DNA from: Zhengitettix transpicula
Taxonomy: Eukaryota > Arthropoda > Insecta > Orthoptera > Tetrigidae
Length of the DNA: 64,000 nt
Assembly (NCBI GenBank): GCA_037074705.1
Contig: CM073590.1
Coordinates: forward strand, 52,965,895 to 53,029,894
Direction: 5' to 3'
Part shown: piece after piece, positions 36,141 through 48,717 of the stretch
Layout of the letters: every line of letters starts with the position of its first letter
Position numbering within the stretch: position 1 is the first letter of the stretch
The notes under the pieces: generated by a model
What the model saw: the letters and a program-made list of their open reading frames with translations, nothing else
The model's database searches: none
Told to the model about the DNA's origin: nothing
Made by a program: the position numbers and the translations under genes

Positions 36141-39100
36141 ATAAATCCGGTACAATCACGACTTTATACTTCGCAGATCATTTCACGAAAAGCAGTCCAA
36201 ATTCCATTTATAACACACTACAGTGTGTTGAACATTTCTATGTCTTATATCCTACTGAGATTCAATAGTCTTGATCTACATTTATTCTCTAAACAAACAT
36301 AACCACAGTTCCCTGTAGATTGAGTGTTTAAATTGTTTTAAATTTGTTGTAATTCATGCTTCGGCTTTGATTCTCTCATTTGTGTAATAAATTAACTTCA
36401 GATTGTATTTTTATGCATAAAATGAAATCCATTCATAATTTGTGTGTTGAATTCAATCGAATACTTCGTCCTGTCTCCTGAAACTATTGTGTTAATTTCG
36501 TCAACTGTGACTATAACTGTATATACGTAATTCTATGAATTCTTGTAGTTCGTGCGCGTTGGGTTGCATCCTGTGTACATCAAGGCGGCCTAAATAGTTT
36601 TGCGCTGACACTACTTACTACCACATTTACTACTATAAATTATATAATTTATTATTATTCTATTATTTAAAAAAAACAAATCACCACATTTAATGACGCT
36701 CGTCTGTGGGGCTTTAGGATTGTATTATTGATATTTAAATTAACGCCCTCTACAACTGTAATCATTACATTATATTTGAGTAATTAAAATTAATTGATGA
36801 GCTTGTATCGATCAGAAGTTAATTCTTACACAGTTCAGATAAATGCGAGGAAAGAATGGGATAGTGACAGTTTCTACATTGGAAAGAGAGAAGATTTTGA
36901 ACTCATTTAGATGCAGAATGAGTTGCAGTCAACTTTATAGAAGTAATCGGCTGGTAGTGGAACTTTTTCGGTAGGTCGGGAAGGGTGAAAGCAAGTACTT
37001 AGTTTAGGAAACTAAAGATACATAATTTTTTACGAAATGCACACACTGATAGCCAAGTAACTTTGACGAACTATTGTTACAACCTTGATGAGGAAGGTCT
37101 CCGTACGAATTCTTGGAATCTACCGCAAGTAGATCGATTCTATGTTTACCGTAAACGTTTGTAAACATAACATTAATCATTCATCACAGTATTCAGCCCA
37201 CAACAAGAAAAAAAGATACTTAAGTTAAAAGATATCTTTTTCAAACAATTAAAAACTATCACCATAAAATTTAAGTTTTAACTTACATTATAATAAATTA
37301 ATCAGATTATGTGTGGGAGATAAAGTCATAAAATAGATTATAATGTAAATGTACAATGGCCTGTTTAGTTAGGAATGAAACTGTCAATGTTTCATTGATA
37401 ATTTTATGACCACTTCAAGTGTTGTAAAAATCAAAACTCTAAAATTGGAAATTTGTATAAATGAAGATTTACATTTACAAATAATTACAAATTTTAGAAT
37501 CGTTGATATAATTTACATAGTAATGAAATAACTTAAAAATTCCTTGTGAATTTCATTATTATGTGACGTTTGATGCGATAATCTATTCCATTTAAATCAC
37601 TTAAATAACCGAAATGCCAATGTCAATTTTTTCAGTTATTCAGATTTGTATTGATGTACAAATTTCCAGCAAAACCCCAGTCAATTAAGAAAATTTTTGA
37701 ATCATAATAAAGCATATCATACATGCAATATACATTTTTTTAATTTTTTAAATGCAAATAGCATATTGTTGGTACATTATTCTTCAGTTATAATTACTTT
37801 TCATCCAGAATTTAAATATTTTTACAATTAACACTTCGGTTGGTTAGATAAGTATGTTTTGTTACAGGGTGTTTTAAATTAGGGTAACGATACTTATTTA
37901 TATATTTCACATCTCTTTTAGTCTTGCCGATATAATAAGGATTATAATTAGAAGAATCTATTTGATAGACAGAATTTTGTTGGTAACAATTTTGAATGTT
38001 ATCGTTGTATTTTTTGACAAAATTTAATTCATTGAAATATCTAAATACTACTGTAATGATATATTTGTCAAACAGTTTGAGGAATTTTATTATATTTTAT
38101 TTTAAGAAAAAACAATGAATCTCATGGATTTATTAGATATCATAATTTTGGGTGAATTATTTTGATTAATAATATGTTTCCAAATAAAATTGTAGGGACA
38201 TGAATTTAATATTGAATCGATTCATTTAATAAAATTATTTATGACTTGATTCGACGTACATAGTCTTATTAAGTATTATTATATTAAATATATAATTTTT
38301 ACCAATTTCCCGCTATTTTAGAATTCAATCCGAAGACAGCAGTCAATTTTATTTAGTCAGTTGCTTTTAGTCGCATTAATATTTTGAGATATACTTTCGG
38401 CTATTTCCAAAGTCGTTCAGTCCTATGCAAGAGATCTTTCCCTTTCACCAAACGCTTAATTCCTGTCCATACAGTCCACCCCGCGGTTCTAGATCACCAA
38501 CCGCATGATCTACAATAGTCTTGTATCTAGCACACAGTAGGAGGCCATGAGACAATTATTCTACGTTATTGAGTTCCGTAACTGTTCTTTGTAGGATATT
38601 GCTTCGATATTAGCTGAATGATGTAAATGCCAACCTTGCCGAAGTCAATTCACACTGTGGTATTACGGGTAAAATATTTGGTAAAAATATATTTATGAAT
38701 TGCAAGTTAACATTAATTACAATTTCATATTACAAATTTTAACATATCTTCTAATTCAATCAGTTTTTCTTCATTCATGAAATTATGAGCTAGCATGTTA
38801 AATAAAAAATAGAATTTTAAACTCTATCTCTTTATAATTCGTGGAATTGAAAGCAAATTTAAAAAAAGTCAACTGAATTCCATAAAGTAAAATCGCGATT
38901 ATCTTATATCGCGGCATATTGTCAGTATGATTTTTGAGTCCTTTGGCTGCCTTCAGGAAATAGCGTGTCGGCGTACTTATAGTTGACGTTGGAGTCAGTT
39001 TCAAACCTCTAAGATTTGACCACTATTCCTAAAAGCTGGGTCATCAGCTTTAGTACCTACTTCTCTGCTTCTCTCAGGACTACACAACTATGCACAGTTT

Positions 39101-39680
39101 TCCATTGTAAGGCAAAAATGCACATGATGATAGCTTTTTCTCTAGTTTTTATATTGCGGTCTCCCATATCAGAAAACATCTTCCTTTTTTTCTGCAAACT
39201 GTTTGTCAACTACGTGGTAGTGAACTATAAATTATTTTTTGGTCCAGCCTAACTGTGAATTTTCCTAACTCTGATGCGTTCTAATCCCCATGGTCAAACC
39301 AACTGTTACATAACCATTATAAGCTCCTGGAATTTAAATAGCAGTAACTTTGCATCTAATTTTAATTATATTCTCTGCATTTCTTCTGCGTAACTTTGAA
39401 GTGTACATATTATACGTTGTTTAATACATTTGCGCTCTAAATAAGTGGAGTCATATAATCTCGGTGGTGACCTAATACCCGGTTGACTGAACCTTTCAAG
39501 ACCACGACGTTCGACCACAGACTGACTGACCTTTGCTTCCGTTATGATCTCTATTTTCTTTCAAATGCCAACTATTTTGCTACTATAGGTCGGAGTAATT
39601 ATAGTCATGTATTGTAGCTTCGATATTCCTAGTTGCATGTACACACGTATTTTGCAATAAATGCATTCATGAGTAGAATA
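36141..39680. other. Long AT-rich stretch
   Basis: No gene recognised. A less AT-rich patch at 38390-38670 and the frames at 36093-36302, 38798-39004 and 39016-39252 carry no known motif. Confidence 0.4.
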
Positions 39681-40122
39681 AACCGAAAACAGTCTCCAAG
39701 TTTATAACTATATTAAATAAACGGTTCGAAGCTTTCAACTCTTTGTTATAATCATCCTTCTTGTCTTATAATTAAAATCACATTGACATTAAAAAATATT
39801 AGTACCTGTAGGTATATAGGTACTTCGTCACTACTATAAAACTATGTTGTTTATTCAACATGGTCTGTTTTCAAACTGTTTGAAAACAGACCTTTTTGAA
39901 AAACAACATAGTTTGATACAACATAGTATTTCAAACTGTTTGAAAACAGACCTTGTTGAATAAACAACATAGTTTTGTAGTAGTGCCAAGTACCTATATA
40001 CCTATGGGTACTAATATTTTTTAAAGTTAATGTGATTTTAATTATAAGACAAGAAGGATGATTATAACAAAAAGTTGAAAGCTTCCGACTATTTATTTAA
40101 TAAAGTTATAAACTTCGAGACT
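39681..40122. repeat. Long palindromic fold-back element
   Basis: The arms (about 39681-39890 and 39920-40122) are inverted copies with few differences, for example AAGCTTTCAACTCTTTGTTAT against its complement near 40080, and the TAGTACC...TATATAGGTACTT block in both. The centre carries two copies of CAAACTGTTTGAAAACAGACC, itself partly palindromic. No open frame is present. It resembles a fold-back MITE. Confidence 0.92.
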
Positions 40123-40714
40123 TTTTAGTTTTTCTAGTCATCAACGTCTACGTCAACAGTCCTTTTTACCAAAAATGTAAACGCATTAATTAAATATAAC
40201 CGACTTTACCAGTTTCAGTCAATCTTTTTATATTATATATGTAAGTGCTGATAACATGTAACTATGACTAGCACCAACTGTAAATGAAACATGAAAGTAT
40301 TTTTCGTATGTTTTTATTTCCGATTAATTAATTAGTTCTATTAAGCGCTCAATTAATAATTTTGATGTTTAAATAGAAAGTTTTAAAAAAATATATTACA
40401 AGATTTTAGTCACACAGAAAACAAGTGAAGATAACGGGTAAGGACAGAAAAGCATCGACCGGACCAACAACCGATCACCGGATATTCATTAAGTAAACGT
40501 ATTTTTTCTTACCGCTCAGCTATTCTAATCTATTTCCGTTCATATTTTAGTTTTTCTACAGTTGTATAAAAATGAACGAGACTTACCTATAACTTACTGA
40601 ATACCATTCCACACGGACTTCATTGAAGAATGTATAGTGTATTAATTGATGAATGTATTCAAGAAAAGAATAAAATATTTTCATCAAACCTCAGCGGGCG
40701 TGGCATGTCTGAAC
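40123..40714. other. AT-rich DNA, no recognised gene
   Basis: Nothing recognised. Confidence 0.5.
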
Positions 40715-41240
40715 CTATGCATGCATCAGGTTTGGAGGCAGCTGACCGACAGTTCTAATGGGTACGAATCCTGCAGTATGACCAACTGCCTCAACCCCGG
40801 AGTCTCAAATCTGACATAGATGTCCCGACTGATGTGAATCTAATTTCAAAAGAAGAGAGAAGTGATTTTTTAAAAATTAACAGGATACATGAGGATGATC
40901 CACGTGGAGCAAACTCCAATTTAATACCATAGGAAGTGATTTGAAAGGGGGGATGCGATTAAAAGAGGAAAGTGTTCATGGGTTAACTAGCCCCCCCCCC
41001 CCCAACTATAGTTAAGGATTCTATCCTGCATTGGTATAAAATTTATGCACTACAAACCCTAGAAAACCTTCTTCAGGTACATGTCCCAAGCTGACCAAAA
41101 CTGACCGAGGTGTCTCGGTTTATGGGATCCTTAATTAAAAAGCTGAGAGAGAAGGAGGCATCAAGGAGATAGTCCCTCCGTCTCTCCAGAAAGGTTCAAC
41201 CTGCGAGAGATGAGATCATCTCTCTAACAAGGTAGCCTTT
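40715..41240 (+). repeat. GGCAACAGG family, rearranged double copy
   Basis: Two pieces in the same orientation. 40715-40801 matches the later part of the family (GGTTTGGAGGCAGCTGACCGAC to CCCCGGAG). 40882-41240 starts near the 5' end (AACAGGATACATGAGG), passes through GGTTAACTAG with a run of 13 C at 40991-41003 where other copies have GGGCCCCCGGG, and has a deletion from GGTACATGTCCC straight to GACCGAGGTGTCTCGG. It ends in CTGCGAGAGATGAGATCATCTCTC, a small hairpin at the same place as in the 53347 copy. Confidence 0.85.
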
Positions 41241-43674
41241 TGCATCTACATATTTAGTATTCGTTCATTATTAAGTTTCTGAATGCAAGAAGAGGCACTA
41301 TCGTTGATTAATTTTAAACTATTGAGGTATGTGTACATTTAATTCAATACGAGCATATTTAAATCCGTCTAAATCATTTCTAGTGATTCTGCAGTATTGC
41401 ACAGTAGAATGCTCTTATATGTCGTCTGAACATTGGTGTAGTCAATCACGTAAATGGTACTTATTTTCTATTTGTGACGGTAAAATAATATTTTAAAACA
41501 AAGGAGTGTCGTTCATATCATTTCTGAATTTCTGTAATTACGCAGACATAAACTTTATAAATTACATCTACCTGACGGATTACGAGGCGCATTTCTTATT
41601 TATGAATTACCTGAAATACCATTATCAAATGTTACATAAAAGTAATGTTAATTTTCCGAGCGGAAATTGAAAATAAATATTAAACCATGCACAATAAATT
41701 GATACCACACAAGTATATTTTATCTGCTGTCATATTATATTTTTTCTTTCAACTATTTCGAACATTCTAGTATTATTCAATTATATTTTAATATCTCTTA
41801 GACTATACATGAAAATCCGCGACCATTATAGAATTATGGCAATCAATTTATAATGGAAGACAATTGTTTTTAAAAGTCATAGCAGAAATTGGTAATCCTA
41901 TTCACTGAAAACTCGCAAGAAGTCCTAACTCATCTGACATCTGCAGAAGTTTGTAGTTAATATAATGCACTTGAATTCCCTCTCCGACATTTCTCTATCC
42001 CCTAACCGTCCTCACGTCTCCATGCTTCTATCACTTTCTGAATGGGTCCTAAACGAAATGAAAAGGAAAAGAGGAGCAGTAAATTCCCATTTAAGCGTTC
42101 GGAAACAAGTCTCGCCGCACAGCAGCGCAGCTAGGGCACAATTGATTTAGTGAAATGTAGTGACGTCTGCGGAGTCTGAGGCCCGACGATAAGACGGGGC
42201 GCGTGTCTGTGTTTAGTCGCGGCAGGATTAGCGCGCCCTATCGTAAAGTCTGCCTGCTTCGCCTCGCCTCGCCTACGCTCTTACTCTCACACTTTTACTT
42301 CATAAACACTACAACAAATAATATATAACATAAGCCGTTCATCGTTATACGACGCTAAAAGTTACATGCAGTAAAATTAAATCACATTTACAGGCATTTA
42401 ATGGTAATGAGTGAGGTCATTCGGAAATCATTAGTTTATACTCGGTCAATCAGAATTATTACTAACAATATACTAATTCATTATTATTTATAACACCCCA
42501 TTATTATCAATGTAAACCGACCAATAACTTCAAAAGTAATACAAACAAACAAATATTTATAATGTAATGTTAATACTAATGAATTGAAAGGGAATAAAAT
42601 TGAATTTAGAATATTTTATTTGCCCACATAAAAAGTAAATTCGCAAAATATACAATTGGAACATTTTATCTCCACAATTAGTGTCTTAAAGTCTTCTTTC
42701 ATATAATATTCCTTATTAGGGTATTCAAAATTTTGTATAGAAATGAAAACACAAACATAAACACGGTTATGCTGAAACTGAAATCTGTAGGCAAAAGTAC
42801 TTTTTCTCGTTAGGGATTTAAGTGGGGATTGGCAAATATTTCTAGAAACTAAAATTGAGTACTCCCGCGGTAAAACCTTCACACGGTACACGACAAAATG
42901 GCACTCTCTTACTTTTTACGGCTGCTTCTCCCGTACAGGGCTTATTGATGTATTGCGATTCTCACAGCTGGCAGAACTGACCCACGACAACGATGACTAA
43001 GCAGGACCACTGCAAGGCGTCGGTCTCAAGGGTTGACCAGTGACTAAGGCAGTGGTCTGCGGAATTGAGTGTCGGCAATAATTTGTACTCAGAAACCGTC
43101 CTGAGAAGTATTGAAAATCTTAAAAGTCCAGAAAAGATTGAATTTTTTCCAAGTCCAAATTATTGAAGATTAGAGTAGCATGGAGGTACTCCGAAGAAAC
43201 GCAACACCCAGACAGCATATATTTGCCTTTTTCAGATCAGCTTTTATAGTTTAGTTGAAAAATCTTATCCAGAAACTTATCTGTGCGCACGACAATCAGA
43301 ATCCACATTCAAGTTCCATCAAATAACGCTTCCCATTACAAATTTCGTTTTTTCATTATTAGAGGTTGCTTCGTACTTCTTTCACATTATTAAAAAAAAT
43401 GCGTCGTATTTTTACACATAATTGCTTTGATAGGCAGTTTCCAAGCTTCTACAATGATTTTAAATAATTAAATAAGAAAATACAATTATGACGAAGAAAG
43501 TTAACAAAAAATATTTATTTTAAATCACAGACACAACTGATGGTAAAAAATTATGGTAAACTAATTATTTAAAATATTCGAAGCGAATAAGAAGCCTAAA
43601 ACTACAAATTTATAAAAATGGTTCCGAAATTAACTCTTTTCATTCATTTACACCAAGTAATTATTAAAATATTC

Positions 43675-43678
<4 letters not shown>
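41241..43678. other. AT-rich DNA with a CpG-rich patch
   Basis: 42110-42290 is CpG-rich (GACGGGGCGCGTG, GCGCGCCC, CCTCGCCTCGCC) and could be a promoter or a GC-rich insertion; no transcript signal is seen beside it. 42890-43080 is moderately GC-rich. The remainder is AT-rich with no recognised gene. Confidence 0.35.

Positions 43679-43710
<32 letters not shown>
43679..43710. repeat. TA microsatellite
   Basis: Sixteen uninterrupted units abutting the next repeat. Confidence 0.95.
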
Positions 43711-43713
<3 letters not shown>

Positions 43714-44325
43714 AGCAATAGTTAATTAAGCCATTAATTGTTTGGTTATATTTTGAATTGTAGTGAACAATTTGAATTATAGTGGTATGAGCTACCAAAG
43801 CGACACTGACGCTGAGCTCTGTTGCTTTGTTGAAGAGCCGAAATGGCGATTGCGCGCGCAAAAGTAAAGAGTCTTCAGTGTACGATCAGCCACGAGAGAA
43901 GAGACATTAAAACAAATCTTCACCGAGATACTTAGCAGTTCGATCCAAATCGATAAATCAATCAATAAGTCTCTAAAATCTGAGTTCCTGTAAGCAAGCA
44001 GATAGTTGGACAGAGAGATTTTCTAACAACTAGCCAACGGTGAAGCAAAGGTTGCTTCATTATAAAAAATTGAACAATTTTGCATTGAGGGAAACCGACA
44101 TCCGATAGCTGACCAATTAGGAGAGGATCATCCGAGGATCCTGAGAACTGAGTACGTGAATTTCGACAGCGTATGTGTAAAATATGTGAGGAAATTAGAA
44201 TCAGTGTAAAATTTTGCATTTAAAGTGTAGTGTTGAAGCTACAAAAGAATGCTGGTACCAGTCGGATATTATGTGAGTAACCAAAACTTTGATAATAATA
44301 TTTGTAAACGATAACTATTGATTAA
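43711..44325 (+). repeat. Dispersed family R2, 5' portion
   Basis: It begins TGTAGCAATAGTTAATTAAG and contains CTAATTG-like, GAGCTCTGTTGCTTTG, GCGCGC and GGTACCAG blocks, all found in the same order on the minus strand of 61300-62112. The element starts with TG and abuts a microsatellite, so it could be an LTR, but no matching CA end or primer-binding site is seen. Confidence 0.6.
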
Positions 44326-44692
44326 ACATTGTTTATTAACCAAAAATTAAATATGCCGACGTTTCGTTCTTTCTTTAGGACTTCCTAAGTTTTAGTCTAC
44401 AATTTAGAAATTAATAACATAAGTACATAAAGTTTTTAAGAATAATTACAAAATATATTAATAATAAATTGTAAGAAAATTAAAATTAATTATTATATTT
44501 GGTAATAATGATTACAAAATATATTAATATGTTGTTGTAAGTAAAATTAAATTATTAAATATATTTTTGAATTATTATTAAAAATCAATATGCATTTATG
44601 TTATTAATTTATAAATTGTAGACTAAACCGGAAGAGGTCATCAACAAAGACGAAACGGCGGCATATTTAATTTTTACTTAATAAACAATTTT
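44326..44692. repeat. Fold-back element with AT-rich loop
   Basis: The arms 44326-44427 and 44588-44692 are inverted copies (ATTGTTTATTAA, AAAATTAAATATGCCG, TTTAGTCTACAATTTA). The loop of about 160 bp is almost pure A/T. Both arms include a CGAAACG block of the type seen in the Penelope-like fragments. Confidence 0.88.
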
Positions 44693-45856
44693 TTTGACTC
44701 ACGGCCGTTTATTTGTTTTCTGATAATATTATAAATGACAAAAATATTTTTTCGTCATTATTAGTGAAATAATATTAAATACTCTGAATGTGAACGCAGT
44801 AAATGTTAATTCCATTTTATTTCTAAGCAGTTCTCTCTTAAATGATTAGATCATTTGACATCCCAGAAACGTGTTGCACTCATATCTAAAATGTACGTTT
44901 ATCTTCAGATAGTAAGATGGAATAGTTAATCCGTAGGGAACTACTTCCTAGTGTTTTGTTCTCAGATTGAATAAAACCTTTTTCTTCATGCAAATAGTTC
45001 CAATTTCTGACCTCTTTTTGTTGAATACGCGACTTCATGCATTCAGAAACATAGTTTAGCGTTTCGACTGGAACTGACAGTAGAAAGGCCTTCGTCGTCG
45101 AATACCGCTCGTAAAAACATTGTTTCTGTCTAGGTTAGTAAATAATGGGAAAAGACTAGTTTGCGTGAAAAGTCGTAGCAATTATTCTCCACTTGCTATG
45201 CGCCTCCTATTTTAGTTTTCATTAAAATAAGTAAGAGTCGTTTGGCTTCATACACCTCGGATTTGAACGCGAGTATGCGCCACTACGAATTACGCTCCGA
45301 GGACCGATTGTCAGCGAGTTTCCCATCCAGTCCCTCTAGTACTGACTGGGGTTTCAAGATTCTGGTGCCTCAGGCAGAAGTCCCTTAGTTCCGACACTGC
45401 TAGCACAGCCCCATGGGGATTTCAAAGTTTCACTACCCACTGTTCAACTACAAACGAGCCCAGCTGAGCTTTGATCCTTGGGCATCACGTCGATTACTTT
45501 GACTCACCTCAATTACCAGGTTACCAGTAACGAGAAAAGAATTTTTTTCTTGAGAAATCGATATACTTTTGAGAATCAACATGAGCATTATTCATTTCGA
45601 AATAACCCGCAGAATTTCTATGTAATAATGGCTTCATTAATTCGTGATCAGTTTCACAGAATTCTTTGAACAATCATTTCCAGTGCATAATGCATTTTTT
45701 TTTACTGAATTGTTGATTTATTACTGTTATTGAATGCTATATACTGATAAAAAAAATAAATCTTCCGCCGTCCATCTATGAAAATATCTATCAAACTTAT
45801 TAGTTAATGTGTCTCAAATATGTTACCCGTACTAATATCTAATCACAAACTTCATT
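44693..45856. other. Unassigned DNA
   Basis: 45240-45480 is GC-richer. On its minus strand CGTTCAAATCC looks like a polymerase III B box, but no A box or clover-leaf is found, so no tRNA or SINE is called. The rest is AT-rich. Confidence 0.35.
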
Positions 45857-46250
45857 AGGGATGGAGTTGGCTAGGAAGAAAATTTTCAAAGCTGCTAAAT
45901 GTCCGATATTTGCGTCGAATAAATAATTTTCTGAATAAATGAGATCAATATGGTTTCTCCCTATTTTGTTTTAGTATAATGTCAACCCATTTCGGCATTG
46001 GAGGGGAGCACCCTGTTGCGGGTGGCGGGGTTTTACGTAAAAATAACGGGAAAACAGCCGAGATTTGAGTAGATTAATTATGTCATTCAACTTTACGGTT
46101 AACCCCCATGGACGGGGGTGGATATTTTCAAACATGTTACACGGCAGATATTTGAGTTGAATAAATGTTTTCCTTTGTTTAACTTACATTGTGAGTATTT
46201 CTCCCGATGTTGTTTGCATATAATATCAACCCCTCGTATACTTGTAAATT
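45857..46250 (+). repeat. Related to the 270-bp tandem family
   Basis: Carries GCTGCTAAATGTCCGATATTTGCGTCGAATAA, AATAACGGGAAAACAGCCGAGATT, GGACGGGGGTGGATATTTTCAAACATG and GTTGAATAAATG, i.e. nearly two units of the array at 14425, diverged. Confidence 0.7.
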
Positions 46251-46910
46251 AGTATAAATCTGTTGTTCATAATAATTAACAAATCTTATCTTATATTTTA
46301 CAGTATAATCCAATATGTCTTCTAAGCTACTAAACTAGGTAATTCAGTTGAGCGATACAAATTTTTCCCCTTGGAATTTTCAAGGAAAATGTATTCTGGA
46401 CAAAAAGGGGCTCAAAACGTTAAACCAGACGATTTTTCTATTTACGAAATTACTTCTAAAGGAAAACGACAATTCCAAGTTACTCTCCTACTATATTTTA
46501 CAGTCAGATGTGTCTGTGATCATAACACAGCACTATATATGATCATTAAAGAATGACCATTATGTCCTAACTTCACCACACAAGACATTGTTTGACCATG
46601 AAATCTCATAGAACCCTTCAAACCATTTAATCAATTTCCGTAAGTAGTTCGAGGTAAATGTCTTTCCGTCGATAATGATGAATAAATCTGTAACTTGTTT
46701 TTAACACTCAGAAAGAATATGAAGCAAAATTTACCGTTCTAGACACCATACTTTATTTTAATAGACAAAACTTCTGGACCATAAAGTAAAGTTGGAAGAT
46801 GAGGGTAAAATAAAATAATCGCTAAAGGAAGAAGAATGGCTGCACCTAAATCCATATTAACTCATAGGAAGTTTTTGTAATGAGTATAGATTTAAAGGAC
46901 ATTTTGTGGC
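46251..46910. other. AT-rich DNA, no recognised gene
   Basis: The ORFs at 46348-46556 are low-complexity. Confidence 0.5.
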
Positions 46911-47180
46911 AATGCTGCGTCCCCACAGCAAACTCTTCTCCCGCTATCGGAAAGGCGTGGGACAAGTACCCAATGCCCGACCTACTTGATTCACGTTTTT
47001 TAGGGTTTTTCCTGCATTACTTTTAGGCGAATGCCGGGTAGGATCCTTAAACTATTGCCCGGGGACTCTAGTTAACCCTTGGCTACCTTCCTCTACCCTT
47101 CCACATCCCCCCTTTCAAATCCCTTCCTATGCTATTAAAGGGGAGTTGCCACTATGTGCATTACCCTCATGTAGCCTATA
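46911..47180 (-). repeat. GGCAACAGG family, minus copy, 3'-truncated
   Basis: On the plus strand it runs AATGCTGCGTCCCCACAGC to GGCGAATGCCGGGTAGG to CCCTCATGTAGCCTATA. It is the 5' half of the family, inverted, and pairs with the plus copy at 47465. Confidence 0.92.
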
Positions 47181-47464
47181 ACCCGAATAAGCATATTCGG
47201 GGTCACTATGTTAGAGATTTAGCTATAAAGCTGAATAGAAAATCGAATATGCGAGTCGTGAACGAATCCTGCTTATTCACTCAAAAAGGCGTCAAGTAAA
47301 CAAAATAATCATTAAATGTAGAGATATTTTCTGAATGACAATATTAAAATGTAAATTTTCAATTAAGTGATGAATAAGTGTTAAGCGTTTCTCATATTGT
47401 TCATATGATTCATATAACATCATTTAATGTGTATTATTTGTTTTATTTATTTTTTATTCTTTTT

Positions 47465-47672
47465 AGGGCAACAGGCTACATGAGGGTAATCCACATGGTG
47501 GCAACTCCCCTTTAATAGCCTAGGAATGAATTTGAAAGGGAGGATGGGGAAGGGTAGAGGAAGGTAGTCAAGAGTTAACTATGGCCCCTGGGCTATAAGT
47601 TAAGGATCCTACCCGGCATTCGCCTAAAAGTAATGCAGGGAAAACCCTACAAAAACCTGCATCAGCTAGTTT
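47465..47672 (+). repeat. GGCAACAGG family, plus copy, 3'-truncated
   Basis: It starts AGGGCAACAGGCTACATGAG after a T4 run and ends abruptly after CCTGCATCAGCTAG. With the minus copy it forms an inverted pair around a spacer of about 285 bp. Confidence 0.93.
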
Positions 47673-47930
47673 CATGGTTTTTCTTGTATTTTATATTTAA
47701 GTTTTGAATAGAATAGATTAAGGATTGGAGGAAATTTATATTCCAAAATCTTTTAAAGAACTGCTTTTCTAACCTATTTTTATGCAGATTTTTATGCTTG
47801 AACGTAATTATTTTACTACTACGTTTCTCTCTGTTACGTGACGTCACGGTCTCTTGGGGCACAGTAATTTAACACAAAATTATCACGTATTTTATTTATA
47901 TTTCTTTCCACATTTATGCTAGGGGTTTCT

Positions 47931-47954
47931 CCCCCCCCCCCACACACACACACA
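47931..47954. repeat. C11 then CA microsatellite
   Basis: Eleven C followed by seven CA units. Confidence 0.95.
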
Positions 47955-48359
47955 GTACTCGAGTTTTGAAGAATGTGTATCAATTTTTGTTGCTGCGAGT
48001 CCACGTGTTTAAATTTGTATAGAAATTAAAGTAAATACATGCATACATACAAATATACATCCTCTTTTTATTATATAGATAAATCTGCTTAATATCAAAT
48101 TCCTGAAAACGTTTATAAAACACAGGAAATTCATGCGTACTCGACTTTGATGCATTACAGATATGTTGTCAGACGATACAAAACAACCCAATTGAGCAAC
48201 ACCTAAAAACGTTCTGGAAGTCGGTGTGAATTTTATGGGAAAACTGAAACAATTTTAAATATGTAGTAAATATTATTGAACTCAATGTTTTTTTATATTT
48301 CATTGATGTTTAGAACTTGCATTGGGAAGCAGTTGAGGAAGAATGGGAATACATAATTT

Positions 48360-48590
48360 TAAACACTTATCCTCTGGTTTATTTTAAACATATACATTTA
48401 CCCAAATAAAGCACTCAAAAATACACCATACAAAAATAAACATTTATACTATTCACATGGCTGACATTTAAAAATTGTAGAAATATATTACATCTTGTAC
48501 ACAGCCTCAAAAACTACTACCTCATAATATAAAGTAAATGATTCTAAAATATTGTATTGTCATGTCCAAAATCATATTACACGAAACGTT
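48360..48590 (-). other. 3' untranslated region of the 48591 exon
   Basis: It follows the TGA stop of the minus-strand exon. It is AU-rich, has no competing frame, and reaches the AATAAA at 48378-48383. Cleavage would be expected shortly beyond, near 48360. Confidence 0.5.
48378..48383 (-). terminator. Polyadenylation signal AATAAA
   Basis: TTTATT on the plus strand gives AATAAA on the minus strand, about 210 bases after the stop codon at 48591-48593. Confidence 0.5.
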
Positions 48591-48717
48591 TCACGCCCAT
48601 CGGTACATGGTCTTCAGCCAGATGAAGACCGTGAAGATTACCATTATTATCAACACCACAACTACCATCACAGTCACTGGATAGCGACGGTCCTGAGGCA
48701 CGGCATAGAACATCTCT
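48591..48717 (-). CDS. Last coding exon, single-pass membrane peptide
   Basis: Read on the minus strand, a tract TTTCTGTGTTTGATTGG ends in GTGTTACAG, a good acceptor, with a CTGAC branch-point-like sequence about 30 bases before it. The exon begins AGAGATG. From ATG at 48713 there are 40 codons and a TGA: MFYAVPQDRRYP, then a strongly hydrophobic helix VTVMVVVVLIIMVIFTVFIW, then LKTMYRWA. The basic residues on both flanks and the helix of about 20 residues fit one membrane span. The codon use is unlike translated AT-rich noise. It may be a complete micropeptide with a 5' untranslated exon upstream, or the tail anchor of a longer protein, since the frame stays open to the acceptor. I do not recognise the family, and no earlier exon was located. 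Confidence 0.6.

Noticed and set aside
43679..43861. 62-codon minus frame ending in repeated Ile-Tyr
   Set aside because: It is a translation of the TA microsatellite.
45240..45300. tRNA-like B box CGTTCAAATCC on the minus strand
   Set aside because: No A box at a proper distance and no clover-leaf.
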